A DNA stretch of 8,113 nucleotides from Candidatus Zhuqueibacterota bacterium (GCA_022562855.1 JADFON010000069.1:1-8113), one strand, 5' to 3'; shown: positions 1 to 6,912, counted from the first letter of the stretch. The notes: generated by a model from the sequence alone, not told the origin. Made by a program: numbers and translations.

Positions 1-19
1 CATCTAAAGGTATATAGTC

Positions 20-559
20 TTACGAAATTGCCTCTCCATGGGATTCAGATTGAAGCCAAGTATCGTTTGATGAGATAATGGTCAGTACCAGGAGAAACAT
101 ACCCACCGATACGGCGATATCGGCAACGTTGAAAATGGGCCATCTGGTGAGGTTGACTGAAGGCGTGCTGAATAAAAAGAGATCAAACGACCGGAATTGT
201 ATATCGGGAACATTCATATCCATAAAATCCACAACACTGCCATTCATAAACCGGTCATAGAGATTTCCGACGGCGCCTCCAAAGATTACGGCAAGTGAAA
301 ATCGCGGCAAAAGTCTCTCCTTACGGAATTTGAAAATGTAATACAATATTGCCCCTGCGGCAACTATACTCAAAAGATTAAAGAAAATCTTGTTCGGAAT
401 AGCGATTCCGAATGCCATTCCGTCGTTTTTGATAAAGGTCAGTTGGAAAAAGTTTCCGAATACACGGATAGACTCACCAAGAGACAAATTGACTTTTACA
501 AGCCATTTAGTCAACTGGTCGACAAAGAACACGGCGCCCGAAATTAAAAATATTTTCAT
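20..559 (-). CDS. lspA: Lipoprotein signal peptidase (signal peptidase II)
   Basis: This inner-membrane aspartyl protease removes signal peptides from prolipoproteins after diacylglyceryl transfer to the lipobox cysteine. The 179-residue protein is slightly longer than the usual 160-170. Hydrophobic segments lie near residues 3-20, 58-76, 86-103 and 144-163, fitting the four-helix family topology. Family motifs are VDQLTKW (13-19), KNDGMAFG (44-51), GGAVGNLYDR (94-103), SVVDF (108-112) and FNVAD (143-147). By family knowledge the catalytic dyad is D111 and D147. They are 36 residues apart against 19 in the Pseudomonas enzyme, so the periplasmic loop between them is enlarged. The ATG lies 2 nt after the stop of the TraR/DksA-type gene, with only a weak AAAGGCG Shine-Dalgarno-like stretch 8 nt upstream, suggesting translational coupling. 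Last complete gene of the cluster; identity is secure. Confidence 0.96.
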   Translation of the reverse strand: MKIFLISGAVFFVDQLTKWLVKVNLSLGESIRVFGNFFQLTFIKNDGMAFGIAIPNKIFFNLLSIVAAGAILYYIFKFRKERLLPRFSLAVIFGGAVGNLYDRFMNGSVVDFMDMNVPDIQFRSFDLFLFSTPSVNLTRWPIFNVADIAVSVGMFLLVLTIISSNDTWLQSESHGEAIS

Positions 560-561
560 AA

Positions 562-936
562 CTATAACGCCTTTTTTTTCTCTGTTTTACAATCAACGCA
601 CATTGTTGCGATAGGGACAGCTTCCAGGCGTTCCCTGTCAATCAGTTTTTGGCATTTCACGCATATGCCGAATGTCCCTTCGTCAAGACGTTTCAAAGCT
701 AATTCCAGTCTTTCAAAGTACTGGCTTTCGCGGGAAGCAAATAGAAAAGCCTTTTCCCGTTCCTGCGAATCGGTACCCTGGTCTGCCATATGAAAAGAGT
801 AAGAAGAATGGTCGCCGGTCGCGTCTTTTACTGTCGTATTCATTGCGTTTTCACGCAGATAACCAAGTTTGTCCAACAGGTTCTCCTTCTCTTTTGCTAT
901 CAGCGTTTTGAAGAATTCCACGTCTTTTTTATTCAT
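562..936 (-). CDS. TraR/DksA-family C4 zinc-finger protein
   Basis: A 124-residue protein with an N-terminal helical hairpin (about 1-85) and a C-terminal four-cysteine zinc finger: C92-x2-C95 and C113-x2-C116, 17 residues between the pairs. This is the DksA/TraR layout, whose members bind in the RNA polymerase secondary channel. The tip reads HMADQG where E. coli DksA has DPVDRA, so one tip aspartate is kept and the other, with the alanine, is not. An effect on transcription is therefore not assured. I chose the ATG at 936 because GGGAGT sits 4 nt upstream. An in-frame TTG at 966 would add ten residues but lacks a comparable site. It lies between ileS and lspA, exactly where Bacillus carries ylyA, a member of the same family. 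Confidence 0.9.
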   Translation of the reverse strand: MNKKDVEFFKTLIAKEKENLLDKLGYLRENAMNTTVKDATGDHSSYSFHMADQGTDSQEREKAFLFASRESQYFERLELALKRLDEGTFGICVKCQKLIDRERLEAVPIATMCVDCKTEKKKAL

Positions 937-940
937 TTTT

Positions 941-946
941 ACTCCC
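941..946 (-). promoter_or_regulatory. Ribosome binding site of the TraR/DksA-type gene
   Basis: GGGAGT on the minus strand, followed by AAAA and the ATG at 936. It is one of the better Shine-Dalgarno matches in the cluster and is the reason for preferring this start over the TTG at 966. Confidence 0.65.
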
Positions 947-986
947 GTTTCATTAAAATGATTCAAAAATAATCATTCGTATGAAT

Positions 987-1017
987 GTTATAAAATCATT
1001 TTCTGTAGGAATTTCAA
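987..1017 (-). promoter_or_regulatory. Weak sigma-70-like promoter candidate before the TraR/DksA-type gene and lspA
   Basis: In the spacer after ileS the minus strand has TTGAAA (1012-1017) and TATAAC (987-992) separated by 19 nt, longer than the preferred 17. A short dyad, CATTC-gtat-GAATG on the plus strand (974-987), overlaps the edge of the -10 element. There is no strong terminator after ileS, so read-through is the simpler source of transcription and this would at most be an internal promoter. Confidence 0.2.
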
Positions 1018-1072
1018 TAATCCTCTCAAGCAAGTTCACTGTTTGACGAAAAAACGGAGATTGAAAAAGAAA

Positions 1073-4000
1073 TCATTTATTAATACGTTCAATACCGATT
1101 CTTGCGGAACCGGATTCAAATTCGAACGTCTGTTCAAATTCTCCCGGGTCAAATTCAGTCGATATTTCCGATGTAAGTGTCTCGCTTGTAATATACTCTT
1201 CTTCCTGTTTAATTAAATCATTTATATCGTTTGAGGCTTCGAGATATATCCTTATCCGGTCAACGATTTCGAAGTTTGCCTCTTTACGCATATTCTGTAC
1301 CCGGTTAACAAATTCCCTGGCAAACCCTTCGCGTAACAGGTCAGGCGTCAGTTTTGTATCAATCCCGACCGTAAGACCGTTATCTTCTGCAATAAGGAGG
1401 TTCGGTCGATCTTCGGATACAATTTCCAAATCACCTTCGTTTAATATATATGACTTCCCGTTAACCCGGATCGTTAATTGATTTTTCTCCTCAAATTCAG
1501 CAAGGTCATCTTCCGAAAGGTTTGCGATAATCTCCTTTGCGGGTTGAATGTCCTTTCCAAGTTTTGGCCCTAACAATTTGAAATTAGGTTTTGCCACTTT
1601 TAGCACAAGTGAAGAATTGTCGGGAACAAAGGAAATTTGCTTAATATTGACTTCACCTTTTATAAATGCTATCCCGTTTTCAATCTGCGATTTCTGTGTT
1701 TCGTCACGTGGTACAACAATAATCCCCGCAAGCGGCTGCCGTATCTTGATGCTTGCCTTATTTCTTAACGAACGTACTAAGAAACATACCCTGCGGATTT
1801 GCCTCATTCTTTTTATAAGCGAATCGTCCTTGAACTGAAACCATGGATCGCCCGTAACAGGGTATCGCTCGAGATGCACACTGGTGTCCTGCCCATTTTG
1901 GGCTTCACTGCTTTTATTAAGGTTCCTGAATATTTCTTCAGACAAAAACGGAGCGAAAGGAGCCATCAATTTGGTTACCGTTATCAGGGATTGGTATAAG
2001 GTTTGGTATGCGGCATCCTTATCAGAGCCTTTTTCACTTTTCCAGAACCTTCTCCTGTTGAGCCTGACATACCAGTTCGAAAGGTCGTCGATTACAAACT
2101 CGGAGATTGCTCTCGATGCCTTGGTGATGTCATAATTCTCCATATGCAGGTTGACGGATTCAACTAATTGTGAAAGCAAAGACAGAATCCACTTGTCGAT
2201 TTCCGGTCTGTCTTCAGCAGGAATCGTGTTTTCTTCGTTATAGCTGAACTCATCAATATTTGCGTATGTAGCAAAAAACGAATAGGTGTTGACTAACGTA
2301 CCAAAAAATTTCTTTATTACTTCCTTTACAAGTTCGCGGTCGAATTTTGTCGGCACCCATGGCGGGCTCCCGCTGACAAGATACCACCGGAGGGCGTCTG
2401 CCCCTTCTTTTTCAAGCACATCATTCGGGTCAACAACATTGCCCTTGGTCTTTGACATCTTTACCCCGTCTTTGTCGAGTATAAGGTCATTGGTAAGACA
2501 ACTCATATATGCGGGTTTATCAAAGAGCAGGACCGAAATCGCCATCAGGGAATAAAACCAGCCCCTCGTCTGGTCGACGCCTTCACAAATAAAATCGGCA
2601 GGATAATGGATTTCAAACTTATCTTTATTTTCGAATGGATAGTGCAGTTGGGCATAAGGCATACAACCGGAATCAAACCAGCAGTCGATAACCTCGGGCG
2701 TCCGTTTCATATCACCGCCGCACTCCCTGCACTGCAAAACAACGTCGTCGATATAAGGTTTATGCAGGTCTAAATTCTCCGGCAGAGGATTACGGCTTCG
2801 TTTAGCGAGAGTCTCTATGCTGTCAACAGAATCCAGGGCGTTACACTTTTTGCAAATCCAGATATTAAGGGGCGTACCCCAGAACCTGTCACGTGATAAC
2901 GACCAATCGACATTGTTCTCAAGCCAGCGGTGAAACCGTTTTTCACCGACCTCTTTTGGCACCCATTTTACCTTAGTGTTGTTGGCAAGCAGCCTGTCTT
3001 TGAATTTCGTTGTCTTTATGTACCATGACTGACGCGCATAGTAAAGAAGCGGGGTTTCGCACCGCCAGCAATGTGGATAATTATGTTCATAATCTTCGCT
3101 GTAATAGAGAATGCCGGAACTTTCCAGGTCCTTGATTATTTTTGGATCGGCGTCTTTTACATTCAAATCTTTATAGGGTGTGATTTCACTTGTAAACCTG
3201 CCTTTTTCGTCAACCGGTTGAAAGAAAGGAAGATCGAATTTTTTTCCAGCCGTAAAATCGTCTTCCCCGAATGCAGGTGCGATATGCACTATCCCTGTAC
3301 CTTCTTTCGTAGAAACGAAATCACCGGAAATCACAAAAAACGCCCTTTTATCAGCTTTCTTGAAAGGAAAGATCTGCTCGTATTCCATATCAAGAAGCTC
3401 CGAACCCTTGCATGTTTTTACAATTTCGTAATTCTCTTTTATGACATCCCGCCGTTCGGAAACAAGGATATAGGTTGCATCAGCCGTTTTGGCAAATACA
3501 TATTCGAGTTCCGGGTTGACTGCAAGCGCCACATTTGAGATTAACGTCCAGGGAGTTGTCGTCCAGACAAGAAAGTAAGTATCGGCAAGACCTTTTACCT
3601 TCATTTTCACGTATACAGTTGGATCGGTAACATCTTTGTATCCCAGTGAAACTTCGTGACTCGACAGCGGCGTGCCGCACCGGGGACAGTAAGGGAGTAT
3701 TTTATATCCTTTATAGATAAGGTCACGTTTGAAGAAATTATCAAGAATCCACCAAACCGTTTCAACATATTCGTTCTTATATGTTATGTAAGGGTTGTCC
3801 AGATCGAGCCAGAAACCGATACGTTCGGTCAGGTAGTCCCAATCCTTTTTATACCGAAATACCGATTTTCTGCATTTTTCATTAAACTTGTCGATACCGT
3901 ATTCTATGATTTTTTCCTTGCTGTCGAGTTTAAGTTCTTTTTCGACTTCGATCTCGACCGGCAGCCCGTGCGTATCCCATCCGGCTTTTCTTTCAACGCG

Positions 4001-4231
4001 GTAACCCTGCATAGTTTTGAACCGGCAAATAAGGTCTTTTATGGTTCTTGAAATTACATGGTGAACGCCGGGTTTCCCGTTGGCGGTCGGCGGTCCCTCA
4101 TAGAATATAAATTGATTATCCTCAGGTCGTTCGTCTACAGACCGTTTGAACGTTTCGTTTTTCTTCCAGAATGAAAGAATTTCTTTTTCGAGTTCCGGAT
4201 AATTGACCTGTGACGGCAGTTTTTTATACAT
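1073..4231 (-). CDS. ileS: Isoleucyl-tRNA synthetase, type 2 (IleRS2), with a swapped GxHH signature motif
   Basis: This cytoplasmic class I enzyme attaches isoleucine to tRNA-Ile and edits valine. The 1052 residues match type-2 (eukaryote-like) IleRS rather than the roughly 930-residue type 1. In order: the signature region GPPTANGKPGVHH (46-58), GWDTHGLPVE (84-93), the CP1 editing domain with WTTTPWTL (223-230) and HIAPAFGEDDF (316-326; H316 and D325 match known editing residues), Cys pairs at 182/185, 388/391, 460/463 and 501/504, KMSKT (591-595), an anticodon-binding domain (about 676-830), and a type-2 C-terminal region with KLLGPKLGKD (885-894) and VNRVQNMRKEANFE (975-988). The type-1 C-terminal zinc finger is absent. 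The signature reads G55-V56-H57-H58 instead of HxGH, so its first and third positions are exchanged. The ATG at 4231 has no clear Shine-Dalgarno. It is the only ileS in the window and sits at the conserved housekeeping locus. Confidence 0.97.
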   Translation of the reverse strand: MYKKLPSQVNYPELEKEILSFWKKNETFKRSVDERPEDNQFIFYEGPPTANGKPGVHHVISRTIKDLICRFKTMQGYRVERKAGWDTHGLPVEIEVEKELKLDSKEKIIEYGIDKFNEKCRKSVFRYKKDWDYLTERIGFWLDLDNPYITYKNEYVETVWWILDNFFKRDLIYKGYKILPYCPRCGTPLSSHEVSLGYKDVTDPTVYVKMKVKGLADTYFLVWTTTPWTLISNVALAVNPELEYVFAKTADATYILVSERRDVIKENYEIVKTCKGSELLDMEYEQIFPFKKADKRAFFVISGDFVSTKEGTGIVHIAPAFGEDDFTAGKKFDLPFFQPVDEKGRFTSEITPYKDLNVKDADPKIIKDLESSGILYYSEDYEHNYPHCWRCETPLLYYARQSWYIKTTKFKDRLLANNTKVKWVPKEVGEKRFHRWLENNVDWSLSRDRFWGTPLNIWICKKCNALDSVDSIETLAKRSRNPLPENLDLHKPYIDDVVLQCRECGGDMKRTPEVIDCWFDSGCMPYAQLHYPFENKDKFEIHYPADFICEGVDQTRGWFYSLMAISVLLFDKPAYMSCLTNDLILDKDGVKMSKTKGNVVDPNDVLEKEGADALRWYLVSGSPPWVPTKFDRELVKEVIKKFFGTLVNTYSFFATYANIDEFSYNEENTIPAEDRPEIDKWILSLLSQLVESVNLHMENYDITKASRAISEFVIDDLSNWYVRLNRRRFWKSEKGSDKDAAYQTLYQSLITVTKLMAPFAPFLSEEIFRNLNKSSEAQNGQDTSVHLERYPVTGDPWFQFKDDSLIKRMRQIRRVCFLVRSLRNKASIKIRQPLAGIIVVPRDETQKSQIENGIAFIKGEVNIKQISFVPDNSSLVLKVAKPNFKLLGPKLGKDIQPAKEIIANLSEDDLAEFEEKNQLTIRVNGKSYILNEGDLEIVSEDRPNLLIAEDNGLTVGIDTKLTPDLLREGFAREFVNRVQNMRKEANFEIVDRIRIYLEASNDINDLIKQEEEYITSETLTSEISTEFDPGEFEQTFEFESGSARIGIERINK

Positions 4232-4365
4232 GGTATTTGTTGATATGAAATATAATATTAAATCTATGAAAAAAAGTTCTCACGCCATGAAAATCATACT
4301 TGAATCTGTGTCCTTCAGTGTCAAAAAATTTACATCTTGATGACGAATTGTCCCCACAGGAATAA

Positions 4366-5187
4366 TTACAATTCCTCGATAACCCTGCTTATCAATTTTG
4401 TCAGTTTCGGTTCTGCTTCGCCGGCGGTTTGTATTATTTCGCTGATATCGACCGGCTCCAGTGTTTCCGGAATGCACATATCTGTAATAACCGATAAGGC
4501 AAGGATTCGCATTCCCATATGAACCCCGGCAATGACTTCGGGCACGGTGGACATTCCTATAGCGTCCGCTCCGATCACTCGCAGCATTTTGTATTCTGCT
4601 CTCGTTTCAAGACTTGGTCCTGTCATTGATGCGTAAACGCCCTGTTTTACTTCGATGTTTTCTGAATTTGCAATCTGTTCAACCTTCTTTATTAAATCCG
4701 GATCGTACGCATTAAACATATCGGGATACCGGGGTCCGATAGAATCGTCGTTAGGTCCTATTAACGGGTTGTCGCCCAGCAGGTTAATGTGGTCGTTCAG
4801 TATCATAATATCACCGCGGTCAAAAGCCGGGTTTAACCCCCCGGAAACATTTGATATAATCAGTGTTCCGGCGCCGAGATATTTCATAACCCGGACGGGA
4901 AAAGTTATATGTTTTTGCGAATAGCCTTCATAAACGTGAAACCTGCCCTGCATTACGACTACTTTTTTTCCGCGCAGAGTTCCCAGTATAAATTTACCCG
5001 CATGGAACTCAACAGTTGAAAGCGGAAAGCCCGGAATTTCCTCATAGGGGATCTCAGCGTCTATCTCTATTTCCTTTACAAGACCTCCAAGACCGGATCC
5101 GAGAATTATCCCGGTTTCCGGCACAAGACCGCTGTGTTCACGGACAGCCTTTACTGCTTTTTCTATCGATTCACGAAATTCCGGCAT
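4366..5187 (-). CDS. Purine nucleoside phosphorylase (trimeric PNP/MTAP family)
   Basis: The enzyme reversibly cleaves purine (deoxy)nucleosides with phosphate to give free base and pentose 1-phosphate, for cytosolic purine salvage. The 273 residues are full length for the trimeric family. Visible are the phosphate loop ILGSGLGGL (28-36), GRFHVYEGYS (81-90; R82, H84, Y86 and E87 match phosphate- and ribose-site residues), NVSGGLNP (113-120), the TGPSLETRAEY segment with the base-binding E194, and GMSTVPE (211-217). The position matching human PNP N243 is aspartate (D236 in ITDMC), as in the related methylthioadenosine phosphorylases, so 6-aminopurine use is possible. The remaining sequence looks more like PNP than MTAP. 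It lies 63 nt after the DivIVA-domain gene and 134 nt before ileS. Family is secure; substrate preference is not. Confidence 0.93.
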   Translation of the reverse strand: MPEFRESIEKAVKAVREHSGLVPETGIILGSGLGGLVKEIEIDAEIPYEEIPGFPLSTVEFHAGKFILGTLRGKKVVVMQGRFHVYEGYSQKHITFPVRVMKYLGAGTLIISNVSGGLNPAFDRGDIMILNDHINLLGDNPLIGPNDDSIGPRYPDMFNAYDPDLIKKVEQIANSENIEVKQGVYASMTGPSLETRAEYKMLRVIGADAIGMSTVPEVIAGVHMGMRILALSVITDMCIPETLEPVDISEIIQTAGEAEPKLTKLISRVIEEL

Positions 5188-5250
5188 TCGGCGGTTCCGC
5201 TTTTGTCTTAGATTCTAATACAATTTTTTGGTGATGGTAATAGCGTGTAT

Positions 5251-6033
5251 TCAACTAACCGGACCGCTGTCCGGTTTATCTTTTGAATCTTGTTCTTCTT
5301 CGTCGATAATTTTATCGATCATATTAAAACCGTCGTGTATCTGGGAAACCGGATTATCACTTTCAGTTTGAGTTTCCGGATTGGGTATTGTCTGTTTCAC
5401 CGGAGTATCAGACTTGTCCCGGAACGAGATATCTTCCTTGCTTTCTAAAGGCGTAGAATCATCAGACGCTAAAGACAGTTCGGGTTCATCGTCATTTTTT
5501 ATTGCTGTTCTAACCTCGTCGCTTGAATCGCCGGCTGTTTTTTCATCCCCCGGTTTTTCGTTCATATGAGAGGCGGCTTCTTCGGAATCATTCGATTCAA
5601 TCTCATCGAGTTCAAGCACACGTACCCATTCTTTCAACCTCCGGACAAACGATTCTCTTTGCTTCTTCAACATGCCGATTTCGTCTCGAAGCTGGTTTGC
5701 TTCCCTGTGTGCGTCTTCGATTATTTTTTGCGCTTTCGATTCAGCTTCCCGCAGTATTGTTTCAGCTTCACGTTTTGACGCTTCCAAAGACTGAGTGGAA
5801 GTCCGCTTTGCCTCGACTAAGGTTTCCTGCAAGGATCCTTCAACTTCTTTATACTTCTCAAGCTCTGTCCCGTATTTGGTAACCTTTTCCTGTAGATCGT
5901 TTTTAGTTCGTAGTAGTAGTTCAAATTCATCCGAGACCATTTCAAGGAATGTTTCTACCTCGACCGTGTCAAACCCCCTGATCACTTTTTTAAATTCTTG
6001 TTTTTGGATCTCTCTCGGTGTGAACTTAAGCAT
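5251..6033 (-). CDS. DivIVA-domain coiled-coil protein
   Basis: A 260-residue protein opening with a DivIVA/GpsB-type domain: FTPREIQKQEF (4-14), then RGFD (19-22) and VEVETFL (24-30). Family members bind negatively curved membrane at poles or septa and recruit partners. The Bacillus membrane-inserting pair F17-R18 aligns with I18-R19, so a bulky hydrophobic-plus-Arg arrangement is kept. Residues about 30-145 are charged heptad-like coiled coil. About 150-260 is a low-complexity acidic, Ser/Asp/Glu-rich tail, probably disordered, with a more ordered-looking patch near the end (GFNMIDKIIDEEEQD). I chose the ATG at 6033 because AAGGTGA lies 5 nt upstream; the in-frame GTG at 6042 overlaps that site. 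It follows yggS and precedes ileS at a distance, as in Firmicutes. The cellular role in this organism is inferred only. Confidence 0.88.
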   Translation of the reverse strand: MLKFTPREIQKQEFKKVIRGFDTVEVETFLEMVSDEFELLLRTKNDLQEKVTKYGTELEKYKEVEGSLQETLVEAKRTSTQSLEASKREAETILREAESKAQKIIEDAHREANQLRDEIGMLKKQRESFVRRLKEWVRVLELDEIESNDSEEAASHMNEKPGDEKTAGDSSDEVRTAIKNDDEPELSLASDDSTPLESKEDISFRDKSDTPVKQTIPNPETQTESDNPVSQIHDGFNMIDKIIDEEEQDSKDKPDSGPVS

Positions 6034-6038
6034 AATAT

Positions 6039-6045
6039 TCACCTT
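6039..6045 (-). promoter_or_regulatory. Ribosome binding site fixing the DivIVA-domain gene start
   Basis: AAGGTGA on the minus strand, with a 5-nt spacer to the ATG at 6033, is a strong anti-Shine-Dalgarno match. The alternative GTG at 6040-6042 lies inside it, which argues that the ATG three codons later is the true start. Confidence 0.7.
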
Positions 6046-6080
6046 GATTGTTTTTTAATAAAAGCAATTTATCTTGATTC

Positions 6081-6776
6081 CTAATGATGTGGATCATAAG
6101 GTATTCGTTCACCGAATATTGCCCTTCCAACCCGGACCATAGTGGAACCTTCTTCTATTGCCGTCTCGAAGTCATTGGTCATTCCCATCGATAATTCGGT
6201 AAGCGGATTGTCAAATATATTTGTCCTGTTTGCCTCTTTCAGTATGTCGCGGACAGCACGGAAATAACTCCTCAGTCTTTCAATATCGTCTGTCAAAGGA
6301 GGAATCGTCATCAGTCCAAGACATTTCAACTTTGCAAACGTTCTGACCTCTTTTAATAAGCCAAGAGTCTCATCCGGCATGACGCCTGACTTTGCCTTTT
6401 CCTCACCGATATTTACTTCTACAAGAAAATCAATTGTACGAGAAGCCCTTTTGTCGATTTCCGCAGCAAGGCTGACGCTGTCAACCGAATGAATCGTATC
6501 GAATATCTTCAGCGCAGTTTTCACTTTGTTGCGCTGCAGATGACCGATCATATGCCATACGGCTCGCTCACGAACATCGTCGAACTTTGCCGCAGCCTCC
6601 TGGATACGGTTTTCCCCTATATCATTTATTCCATTTCGTATAGCTTCGTCAACAGTTTCAGCCGGATGAGTTTTTGAAACTGCGATGAGTTTAACGTTAT
6701 CTGCACTTCGTCCCGACCTCTGTGCAGCACGCGTTATCCGTTCCAGGATAACACGAATATTCTCTCCAATATCCAT
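6081..6776 (-). CDS. yggS: YggS/PROSC-family pyridoxal-phosphate homeostasis protein
   Basis: A 231-residue single-domain PLP-binding protein of the YggS/YlmE/PLPBP family. It has an alanine-racemase-like barrel fold but no established enzymatic activity; relatives buffer PLP and affect Ile/Val metabolism. The PLP-binding lysine is K35 in LIAVSKTHP (30-38). Other family motifs are GENRIQE (54-60), WHMIGHLQRNK (74-84), VNIGEEKAKSG (121-131), GLMTIPP (154-160), the phosphate-binding region LSMGMTNDFETAI (195-207), and VRVGRAIFGER (214-224). The protein is complete, with typical length. It is the first gene of the minus-strand cluster, followed after about 40 nt by the DivIVA-domain gene. There is no Shine-Dalgarno before the ATG; a TATAAT ends 7 nt upstream, so the message may be leaderless. 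Confidence 0.95.
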   Translation of the reverse strand: MDIGENIRVILERITRAAQRSGRSADNVKLIAVSKTHPAETVDEAIRNGINDIGENRIQEAAAKFDDVRERAVWHMIGHLQRNKVKTALKIFDTIHSVDSVSLAAEIDKRASRTIDFLVEVNIGEEKAKSGVMPDETLGLLKEVRTFAKLKCLGLMTIPPLTDDIERLRSYFRAVRDILKEANRTNIFDNPLTELSMGMTNDFETAIEEGSTMVRVGRAIFGERIPYDPHH

Positions 6777-6783
6777 GAGCGTT

Positions 6784-6789
6784 ATTATA
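6784..6789 (-). promoter_or_regulatory. Consensus -10 box giving a possible leaderless yggS transcript
   Basis: A perfect TATAAT on the minus strand lies 7 nt from the yggS ATG, which would put the transcription start at or next to the initiator codon. No good -35 is found 17 nt upstream. The missing Shine-Dalgarno fits leaderless translation. The region is AT-rich, so a chance match is possible. Confidence 0.4.
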
Positions 6790-6802
6790 CATATAAACTT
6801 AA

Positions 6803-6831
6803 AATATACGTCTTATTCAAATAAAAAACAA
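6803..6831 (-). promoter_or_regulatory. Alternative sigma-70-like promoter for the yggS cluster
   Basis: The minus strand has TTGTTT (6826-6831), a 17-nt spacer and TATATT (6803-6808). The -10 matches five of six consensus bases and the -35 matches three. It would give a leader of roughly 20 nt before yggS, still without a Shine-Dalgarno. It competes with the TATAAT at 6784-6789; both could be used. Confidence 0.35.
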
Positions 6832-6842
6832 TATAATAAGAC
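6810..6842. repeat. 8-bp inverted repeat around the yggS promoter -35 region
   Basis: GTCTTATT (6810-6817) and AATAAGAC (6835-6842) are perfect inverted arms with a 17-nt gap. They flank the candidate -35 at 6826-6831. The layout could be an operator for a dimeric regulator of the cluster. In AT-rich sequence an 8-bp match has a real chance probability. Confidence 0.35.
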
Positions 6843-6912
6843 TTTATTGTTAGGTGAATTTTTTTAATATTCTGGTATTTGATGGCTGGAATTGAAATAA
6901 TTCTTGTTTTTA

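Noticed and set aside
1-3. ATG on the minus strand, 16 nt after lspA, as the start of the next gene
   Set aside because: Only the start triplet would be inside the window and no Shine-Dalgarno precedes it, so no gene can be supported.
3071-3538. 155-codon plus-strand reading frame opposite ileS
   Set aside because: It lies wholly antisense to the conserved editing-domain region of ileS and resembles no protein family; it is a shadow frame.
4293-4324. Promoter for ileS: TTGACA (4319-4324) with TATGAT (4293-4298), minus strand
   Set aside because: Both boxes look good but are 20 nt apart, outside the usual range. Read-through from the phosphorylase gene is simpler.
4232-4365. T-box or other tRNA-sensing leader before ileS
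   Set aside because: The 134-nt spacer has no T-box core, specifier-loop layout or terminator/antiterminator pair and is far shorter than usual T-box leaders.
4345-4374. Inverted repeat GAATTGT...ACAATTC at the phosphorylase stop codon as a terminator
   Set aside because: The stem is 7 bp and AT-rich with a 16-nt loop, and no T-run follows directly on the minus strand.
6889-6910. Hairpin GAATT-gaaat-AATTC followed by TTGTTTT as a plus-strand terminator
   Set aside because: A five-pair, mostly AT stem is too weak, and no plus-strand gene lies upstream in the window.
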